A DNA stretch of 20,012 bases. Source: Baffinella frigidus (Eukaryota; Cryptophyceae; Cryptomonadales; Baffinellaceae). Of the stretch, positions 9,192-16,900 are shown one piece after another; the stretch's first letter is position 1; each line of letters starts with the position of its first letter. The notes below the pieces were generated by a model. It ran no database searches. It was not told where the DNA came from and saw only the letters and a list, made by a program, of their open reading frames with translations. The translations under genes and the position numbers were made by a program. The stretch is from positions 551,239 through 571,250 of the forward strand of contig MU646500.1 in assembly GCA_026770585.1 (NCBI GenBank). Direction: 5' to 3'.

Positions 9192-12100
9192 TCAACGTCC
9201 CCTTGAAGAGCGGTTCTTTTTGCGCGCCTTCTCCTTAGCCATCTCTGCAAGCTTCTTCTTGCCGAGGTCCAGCTCCTCGGAGGTGACTTGGAACTTGTTT
9301 GTTGGACCTCCCCTTGCCCGCATCTCTCCCGCGTCCTGGAGAAGGCCAGTTTGGAAAGGCTCAGATCGTTGCATCTCGCGTCAAGGTAGCGCAGCGACCA
9401 ATGCAGTGCAACAGTCCGCCGGCGAGATGAACACGGTCGACTCCGTTTCGTGACTGTACTCGAGGTGTCGCAGACAGAAGACACGCTAGAATCAAACGCG
9501 TTGGGACGCTTCGACGTACCTCCAGGAACCAAAACTACTAGAGCTAAAAGCAGAGGAAGGGAGTGGGGGGGTGCTGGTGTGGTCGGCTGACCTGCGGGTA
9601 TTCCCTGAGGTGCTGCCGGCGACGTTCCCAGAGCCACTTCTCGGAAGCGCTGGCCATGAGGGATTCAGAGCGTGAGTGCCACAGCTCAAGGCGTTGAAGG
9701 TACCAAATATCAGCTTCTCCCCAGATGAGATCAGTCCTGGTGTAAGTGAATGCACTGGCCACTCGGTGGACTGCGGACATTTCATCAACCCCAGATTATG
9801 GGGGTCACGTGATCAAATTTGTACCAGAAAAGGCCTTCAAAAGTTAACCGAAGTGCCTCGGAAACGTCGAGTGGAACTCATGCAAAAAAGGGTTCACCTT
9901 TCAAAAGTCAATTCAGGTAGAAAACTCAACACATTTAATTTGTTTCTGGTATTGTAAGGATCTTTGGGTTCAAAATTTGTTCCAAAATCGGCTTTGAGAC
10001 TTTTGAAAGGTGCTCAGCCGTGAATCCTTATGGCGCTAGAACATCAAGGTAAGGCAGCCACGCTCGGACTAGGTGTCGTCATCGAAGGGGGAGAACCTGA
10101 AAGGAGTGCTGTGCGACCAGCATTGGCCGAGGTCGGAGAGAGACGGGGCGACGGTGGAGATGGAGCTCGGATCAGGCAACGCGGTGTAGGCCGCCAGGCC
10201 CTTGTCGTCAACGGAGCGGCGGAGCACGCAGCGAGGAATGCCGGGGTCACCTGCCAGAGACCGGACCATTAGAGCGACTCTCCGCCGACCGATTCAGTAA
10301 ATCTGTTTCGCCTTGAATCCTGAAAAGGTCTTTCGAGAAAAGGCCTTGTCAGAATACGCACCGCCCTTTCAGTTCAGTCGCCCAACGGTTCTAGAACGCC
10401 ATAGAAGCCTTCCGCAAGAAGGTCAGATTCGAGGAGATGCGTGTTTGGGGTTTGTGGAGGGGACCAAATCGATAAAAACATGAACACCTAAATTGGGTCA
10501 GGTTTTCTTACTGAAACGGTGAGTGGAGAGTCGCTCTCATGGTCCGGTCTCTACCAGGCGCAGGAGCATCAGCGTCCTCTCAAAAGCTGAAGCACCTCTC
10601 ACGCAGCCCACTCACCTGGTCGCCGACAAAGAACACTCTCTCTAGGTTCGCACCTTCCTCGAGGCTTTTCTTCATAGCAAGGAGTAGCCCGGTCTTGAGC
10701 TGTTCTGCGACGCGGTACTTGGGCTCGTCCTGCGGGGAGGGGGCGGGGGTGATTGACTGTGGACACGCACGACCGCACACGCGCCAGGAGTCAAGATGGG
10801 AGGAGGCATGTGGTCCTAGGCCCAAACAGCAACCCGAAGGGTGTTGAGGGAGCATCGCACACGGACGAGTCGTTTGAGTCGGGGCAGAGGGAGGAAGAGG
10901 GACAGAGACTAGCACCCCCTTTTTGCTCTCTTGTGGAGACCCAGCGAAAGGTTCTAGGGTTCAGGGGTTAGGGTTTAGGGTTTAGGGTTTAGGGTTTAGG
11001 TTGTAGGGTCATACCTGCATGAAGCGTGACGGCTTGCCGTCTTCAGCGCTCTTGTTAGAGGTGATCGTGTCTGGGTCGACACACGTGATCCCGAGGGTCT
11101 GCGAGGTTCCTCTGGCTCCTCCGAGGACGTTTTCCTCAACGATCTCCTCCTGTCGCACGCACGCTTCAGCCGGAAAGACACGCCGACTTCTTCGGGAGGC
11201 GGGGGAGGGAGGGAGGGAGGTTTCGTGCATCGTGATTGAGCCGTCAGGCGAGTGGTCTGCGTGGGAGGTGCTTCAGCTCCCTCCCTCTCTTCACCGTCTC
11301 CGTTTCCCCTCTTGCAAGAGGGGGGAGCAACGTGCCCAGGCAACAGTCGAATCCGACGTCTAGACTAGCGCCCATTTCGTCAGGACCCAGCGGAAGGTTC
11401 TGGGAAGGCCCGCACCTGGATCATGCGTGACGACTTGGTGTCTCCACCGCGTTTGATCCTGATGGGGTCAACCCACGTGAGCCCGAGAGACTCCGCGGTG
11501 TTTTTGGCTTCGTCCTTGCCGAGGACGCGCTCATCAACGACCTTCCTCTGCGGCACGAACGCTTCTGTCAGAAACAGAGGTACCTTGACGAAACTGTGGA
11601 AGAGGTGCTTGTGTTTGTGGAAGAGGTGCGTGTGTTTGTGAGCGCGAGGAGGCAGGGGTTGTGCGCGAGGGGGGAAGAGGGGGGCGAGAGAGGTGATGGG
11701 AGTTTGGTATGGCTTGCCAAACGGCGGGTGTGCACGCACCCGGTTGTCGTCGTAGGAAGCGCAGAACTGCGAAAGGTCCTCGCAGCTCTCGAACTCGACA
11801 AGCACGGCGACAGGGATGTTGGGCTTTGCATCCTGCCAAGAGGTGAGAAACACGTCTTGACGAGAGAACAGCGAGGGAGCATCGAGGGAGAGCGTCGCTT
11901 TGCGTTGCCCACCTCAAACTTGGCAGGTTTAAGGGTCGAGGGGTCGAACCACGGGGAGCTCCTCCGCGGAGAAACGAAGGACGTGTGCGGACTCCTCCCG
12001 GGTCTCGCGCACCGCGGCGTGCCAGTTGCTCGCGTCTGTCACACGAGGCACAGTCACGACAGCGCGGCGGAACAGATCCAAAACGCGGTCTAGGCATCTC

Positions 12101-12769
12101 GGGACAGAGGAGAGCTGAGGACGTACCCTCTGTCTTCCTAGTGCCGCGGAGAGGGTCGATCTTGATGTTGTAGAGCTTCGCGGAGTAGCTTACCTGCGCG
12201 CAATCCGGCCATGAGGGGACAGCCATCGGTTTCAAGGTGAGGCGGGGGGCGGGTTTGGGCAGAGAAAAAAGAATTACCTGCGCGAGGAAGTAGAACTTGT
12301 CGTCGACCTTGGTCCAGGGGGTGATGCCGAAGTTCTCCTTGATAGCGCGCGGCTGACGGGCTCCCCCTGAATGCGCAGTTGTGCCTGCTTCGCTTGCAGT
12401 TCTCGATCCACCCGTCGTGTCCAGCTCTGCGACGGTTGTGCTTGCAGCGCTGGCAGTGCTTGACATCGGCGAAAAAACGTCATCTAGGTGCACGATCTTC
12501 TTCGCCTCTACCGCGAAAGAGTCCACAGCGCCCTGGTCGGGTCCCTTAATCACGAGTTTTCCAGGGTGTCCTATCGGCGGCGTTTTGAACTCGAGGAAGC
12601 AGTGGGCTGCCTTGGCCTGCTTTTGCAGTTTCTGAATCGTGGCGCCTTGCTTCCCGATGACAAGTCCGACCTTGTCCCCCGGGACGGGGATCTCGACCCG
12701 CGCTGTGCTCAGACTCTCGAAGCGGCGGCCGAGGTCGTGGACATCATTGCCCTCTCTCTTCCGCGGCAT
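9192..12769 (-). CDS. KH-R: complete multi-exon KH-domain RNA-binding protein
   Basis: Probably an RNA-binding protein of about 527 aa. Exons (minus strand): A 12278-12769, B 12127-12193, C 11913-12089, D 11740-11832, E 11416-11583, G 10603-10729, H 10097-10250, I 9592-9754, J 9192-9335. All phases match, and the sum is 1584 nt after allowing for one surplus base in exon C. Exon A carries a basic start (MPRKR) and a KH domain at about residues 23-95, with GLVIGKQG at 35-42 (GxxG loop G39-K-Q-G42). The exon A tail is Ser/Thr/Ala-rich. Exon C holds AAVRETREES, which resembles the second half of a Nudix box; the Gly and Glu of the first half are not evident. Exon J ends in a basic Lys/Arg/Glu-rich tail suited to a helix. 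I chose the ATG at 12767-12769 (context CACAATG); an in-frame ATG at 12824-12826 would add 19 residues. Function beyond RNA binding is unknown. Confidence 0.78.
9895..10012. mobile_element. Possible small MITE-like insertion in KH-R intron H/I
   Basis: Arms CACCTTTCAAAAGTC (9895-9909) and its exact complement (9998-10012) bound an AT-rich core. The matching KH-L intron lacks the core and continues straight from GAGCACCTTT to GTTCCACTCG. Some neighbouring sequence (to about 9880) is also absent there, so the true ends are uncertain. No target-site duplication is clear. Confidence 0.5.
10256..10552. mobile_element. MITE-like element (297 bp, 28-bp terminal inverted repeats) in KH-R intron G/H
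   Basis: The arms at 10256-10283 and 10525-10552 are inverted copies differing at one position (AGAGACCGGACCAT ... GCGACTCTCC). Weaker similarity continues inwards for about 20 bases. The matching KH-L intron reads CCTGGCAG without an insertion, while KH-R has TGG on both sides of the element, consistent with a short (2-3 bp) target duplication. No coding capacity is seen, so it would be non-autonomous. It ends three bases before the CAG acceptor of exon H. Confidence 0.82.
10956..11008 (-). repeat. Telomere-like tract just after the KH-R exon F donor
   Basis: On the sense (minus) strand, CCCTAAA units begin right after GTATGA. The orientation and place match the tract at 186-284 in the paralogous intron, so the tract predates the gene duplication or was copied with it. 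Confidence 0.88.
11015..11186 (-). CDS. KH-R exon F: extra copy of exon E, probably skipped, alternative or decayed
   Basis: The segment reads FPAEACVRQEEIVEENVLGG, then TLGITCVDPDTI and SRFMQ before a GTATGA donor. It is clearly related to exon E (FLTEAFVPQRKVVDERVLG, GLTWVDPIRI, SSRMIQ) and to E' of the left gene. Its donor is phase 0 and fits exon G, but the only nearby AG acceptors (AAG) give phase 2, which fits neither exon D nor exon E. By position it matches E', because a telomere-repeat tract follows its donor directly in both genes. By sequence, E' is closer to exon E. It could be a mutually exclusive exon using an acceptor I missed, or a decaying duplicate. Confidence 0.5.
11221..11276 (+). 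repeat. Inverted fragment of the exon G/intron boundary region
   Basis: This + strand stretch lines up with KH-L 612-660 (TTCGTGCATCGTGATTGA and what follows). Its second half matches the KH-R exon G donor region at 10587-10618 on the opposite strand. It therefore lies antisense within the KH-R intron just before exon F and points to a local inverted duplication. Confidence 0.55.
11913..12089 (-). CDS. KH-R exon C with an internal +1 frameshift
   Basis: Two coding-like reading frames meet inside this exon. The upstream frame reads ...SNWHAAVRETREESAHVLRF and then SAEELP. Unshifted, it would hit a stop soon after, within VVRPLDP. The downstream frame reads WFDPSTLKPAKFE and joins exon D in phase 0. 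The switch coincides with a run of four G on the + strand (11953-11956, CCCC in the sense strand). One surplus base there would account for it. It may be a sequencing error, a real lesion, or a programmed shift; I favour error or a recent lesion. RETREES recalls the Nudix consensus REUxEE, but the first half of that box is not recognisable. Confidence 0.6.
12278..12769 (-). CDS. KH-R exon A: first coding exon with KH domain
   Basis: This exon is 492 nt (164 codons), phase 0, with donor GTAATT just after FYFLAQ. The segment RVEIPVPGDKVGLVIGKQGA followed by TIQKLQK fits a type I KH fold: beta strand, helix, GxxG loop, helix. LVIKGP and a following amphipathic helix (AVDSFAVEAKKIVH) complete it. 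After the domain come a low-complexity Ser/Thr/Ala/Gly linker and a more structured PWTKVDDKFYFLAQ. The next intron (12194-12277, 84 nt) is open in the same frame, so its retention would not truncate the protein. Confidence 0.85.
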
Positions 12770-13917
12770 TGTGGACAGTAGCGAGAATGTGAAAAATTCA
12801 CGATGGAGATGATCAGTTTGTGCCATTTAAAACTATGATGTAAAACATAAAACTGTGATATAAAAATGGTGTTCTCGTTGCCTATTTTAAATCTTTGTAG
12901 TAGTGCTGACAACTGGTTCGTTCGCGCAGTACACTTTTTCCTTTCGATAGCTTCTATCTTGAAGTTGCTGACAAACGTGAACGTCATTTTGCCTCGACTG
13001 TGTTCATAGGGGTCACGTACGACCTTTAGGGTCACATACGACCTCCTTATTATTTCATAGTGTTTTTTTATTACTTGATCTTGGAGCCGTCTTGAGAAGC
13101 TAATTTTGGATGTGATAGAAGGACTTATGTCATCTTCATATCTTGACGATCTGTGACGGGATAAAAGACAGAAGGCCTACAGCTAGACCAGATAATTAAG
13201 AACGTACGAGTTTTGATGGACAAGCTAATTTTGACATATGATAGAAGGACTTATTTTCGGACAAGTTCAAATTTTAAAACCAGTTTTGTTTTGCCGTCAC
13301 AATTCGAACCATGTGGGGAGTTTCCAATCTTCGAGCGCAGGGACACGAATTCGTAGGGATCCCTATCAGCCTACCGTATTCCCTACTGTAGGCCCTGCTT
13401 GTTGCCTTGGCGCACGAAGCCCCATCCTTTCCGATGATGACGGTCGGCACACCCCTGTCAAAAGAGGACACCTTATCCACAGCGGCAGCTGGGGGAATCG
13501 CAGGCCGCGGCCGCGCTCCTCGTGACTCGCATTTGTTCTCCAAACCGAACGGCCGCGTGTTTGAAACGATCTGGGCGGATTCAAGATCTCCCGTCAGCAA
13601 CACCTTCGGCCAACAACTCTTCGGAGTATTCGAGGTGCAAGGATCCCTCATATTCACGAACCCTGCCCTTTCGAACCCTGCCCTTTCGAAACCCGGCCCA
13701 CTCCAGCCTCTGATCCGCTTCTAAAATCATTTGTACGAAGCTTCGTACCAGGTTTGAGAAACCGATACTGGATTCTCAGGATTCTGTACCACGAATCGTC
13801 CTCCGGTACTGATCCTCGCCCGCGCTGGTACAGAACTGTCCCTCTACTCCGCCAGGACCGCCAGACCGTTTCACCGACGGTTAATCTCGCGCAACTCTCC
13901 AAAACTTGGCGCAAATA
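12770..13917. other. Divergent intergenic region between KH-R and ANK
   Basis: About 1.15 kb separates the two start codons, so promoters for both genes should lie here. The KH-R side (12780-13300) is AT-rich. The ANK side is GC-rich. Palindromes occur at 13354-13365 (TAGGGATCCCTA) and 13733-13748. A diverged copy of the CCTACTGTAGG-type core lies near 13370-13395. TGCCCTTTCGAACCC is repeated in tandem near 13665-13693. I see no convincing TATA box or coding exon. Confidence 0.6.
13733..13748. promoter_or_regulatory. 16-bp perfect palindrome GTACGAAGCTTCGTAC upstream of ANK
   Basis: It lies 170 bases before the ANK start codon, in the presumed promoter or 5' untranslated region. Perfect dyad symmetry suits a dimeric protein site, but there is no independent support. 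Confidence 0.35.
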
Positions 13918-16900
13918 ATGGCGGGCGAGATCCCCGTGGACGTCAAGGCGTGCCTGCGCGCGGACGACGCCCCGGGGCTTCTTCGGGAAGTGGAGCGCGG
14001 CAGCCTCGACGTCGACGCCCTCTATTTCTACTCGGGCGGCCGCGCCCTGCTCCACGACGCGTGCGCTCGCGGGGCTCCCTCCTGCTGCCGCGCCCTGATC
14101 GACCTCGACGCTTCCCCGAACATCCAGGTTCTCCCCTCCGTGAACCTTTCATCGCGCGCGCCTCCTCCCCGCCGCGCCTCCCCCCCCTCCCTACGCCCCC
14201 ACCCCTCCCTGTAAACCCTTCCCACCCGCTCTTCCGTCCAATCTCTTCCCACTCCTTTGCAGCCCCGACGATCCTCCCCCCTTCCTCGTAACCCTGCGCC
14301 TCCCCGCGTTCCTTCTTCCCTCGCTCCTCACCCTCCCAGCCCTTCTCAACCTCGCGTACCAATCTGCCTCAACTCGCGTACCAACACCCTCCCTCTCATC
14401 CGTTCTTCCCCGCCAAATCCATGACTGAAACCCTAAACCCTAAACCCTGAACCCTGAGCCCCGAGCCCTGAACCCTGAACCCTGAACCCTGAACCCTGAA
14501 CCCTGAACCCTGAACCCTGAACCCGGAACCCTGAAACACTATCCCCTAAACCCTGGCCGTGTCATATATATGTGTCATATATGTGTCATGGCCAAGCCCT
14601 CGTTTCCCGATGATGCGATTGCTCTTGGCAGCTTACTGTAGGGTCCTACGGGGAGGCATCACCGTTTTGCTGAGGCACCCCTCTGGCGCATTGAGTAATG
14701 CGTCAGGCGTAAACCCTAAACCCTGAACCTCAGGCGCATGGCAAGGACTCGATCGGCGAGACGCCCCTGCATCTCGCGTGCGAGATGAAGGAAGAGGACT
14801 GCCTCGCTGCGCTCCTCCTCAGCCCGAAGGTCTCTCCCACCCTCAATTGCTGCCCTCTTTACCTCACCGATCCATGCCCTGCCTCGCCGATCCATGGAAA
14901 TAGGGTCATGGGGGTCGAGGGCTGCATGCGCAGCGAGGGTTTAGGATTTAGAGTTTAGGGTTTGACCATTAGGTTCAATTTTAGGGTTTAATTTTTCTGC
15001 ACATGCAGTTGCTCCTCAGCCCCAAGGGGCGCTAGCTGCGACCAACCCTAAACCCTAAACACTATACCCTAAACCCTAAATACTAAACCCTAAACCCTAA
15101 ACCCTAAATCAACCAGTCCTCCAAACATAAATAAGTTTGCCCGTAAGAACGTTTCCGAGTGTGAGCTGGGGGGGGTCTCGCGCGCCCCCCCACCCCCCCC
15201 TGGGAGATAAAAAAAACTGACTCCCACTACCTCGTTTGTTGGTAAAGCGGGCAATGATGCACGAGTCTGTGGCACAGACCCTGAACCCTAAACCCTAAAC
15301 ACAAAAACCTAAACCCTAAACCCTAAACCCTAAACCCTACACCCTAATCCCTAATCCCTGAACACTAAATCCTTACCTTGTTTGCAGTTGAGGTTGGACG
15401 TGCAGGATGAGCATGGCCGCACGGTAACCTTCAACCCTAAACCCTAAACCCTAAACCCTACACCCCAAACCCTAAACCCCAAACCCTAAACCCTAAACCC
15501 TGAACCCTACACCCTACACCCCACACCCCAAACCCCAAACCCCAAACCCCAAACCCTAAACCAGGCGTTGCACATCGCGGCGAAGAAGAACTCCGATGCG
15601 TGCGTTCTCGCGCTGCTCGAGGTCCAACCCCCTAGCCATGTCTCAGGCTATTTCGTCTCACCAATTTGGTGAGATTGGGCTCTTTTCCACGCCAGTGTTG
15701 ACAGATTTATACGGAAACCCAGAAAGTCTGCTTGCGAATAGTCTGTGAATGCTGGGACTCGTGATGTTGGGAATCCTCAAGGTCCTCAATTCACCGACAA
15801 CGCACTGAGTGCTTCAGCTTGTAACGAGTGTGTTGAACCTCTTCTCGCTGCTGTGCAGACCCTGCTCCTCTTGACCCTCTATCTCGTGTATCGTTTCCTC
15901 TTCGCCTCACCAATAAATATGGTAGGCGAACAAAGAGAGACCCCTCCCCTGCTCCGGGTTTGAGCCCTGACGCTTCCACTTCCCGGGTTAGGGGTTAGGG
16001 TTCAGAGGTTAGGGTCTGTACCACCGACTCGTGCCTCATGACCCTCTTTATTTACCCCACGGATCCTCGCCACACCTCACAGATCCATGTGGTATGAAAG
16101 CAGAGAGTGACCACCCCCCCGCTCTCCCTGGTAGGCTGGGGCAGACTCGACGCTGGAAGACAAGTCGAAGCGCACCGCCCGCAAGTACGGAGAGCAGTAC
16201 CAGGCCAAGAAAGCGGTGGCTGCCATCGACGGCCACCTCGCAGATCAGGTTTGTCCCTAAGCCCTTAACCCTGCGAGCATCAACCCTAAACCCTTAACCC
16301 TGATGTCGGACAGCATCAACCCTAAACCCTCAACCCTCAACCCTCAACCCTAAACCCTAAACCCTAAACCCTAAACCCCTAAACCCTAAGCCTCAAACTC
16401 TACACACTCGGTGGACTACGGATCTTTCATGACCCCCAGATTGCCCGTAACCACCGGAAATCCGGAGAAGATTGGCGTTGGTGAATGCTAAGTGACTGGT
16501 TGGTGTAGCTTCTTGCGATGTCCGAGCAACACTTCCCTTCCCGCACAGCCATGGACTTTTCAAACCCTCCGGGCTCGAGGGGGTAGGGTGTAGGGGTAGA
16601 GTATAGGGTAGGGTGTCGTGCAGGGTGTAGGTAGGGTGTAGGGGTAGGGTGTAGGGTTGGAGCGTGCGATCCCGTGAATGGGAACATCTTGGTTCGCGGG
16701 GGTACCCCCCCCCCCCTCCCGACTTCACCTTGGCCGACTGTTGACTGAAGCGTTGTGGCGTTTTCTGGAAGCAGGAACAGAGCGCAATGCAGGTCGACGC
16801 CGCGCGGACCTCCCCCTACTCGCCAGTGCTCGATGAGACAGAGTACGCCGCCCCTCAACTCGAAACCCGAAACCCGAAACCCGAAACCCGAAACCCGAAA

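Noticed and set aside
9128-9637. 169-aa minus-strand open frame
   Set aside because: It is a shadow across exons I and J and the intron between them. The true frames there are supported by the paralogue.
11534-12277. Continuation of the long 430-aa minus-strand open frame past exon A
   Set aside because: Beyond exon A (and B, which shares the frame) it reads through introns and out of frame across exons C and D. The phase-matched exons give better protein sequence.
13238-13724. Open frames in the divergent intergenic region
   Set aside because: Both strands are open by chance in GC-rich DNA. There is no domain, no phase-matched neighbour and no conservation to support a gene.
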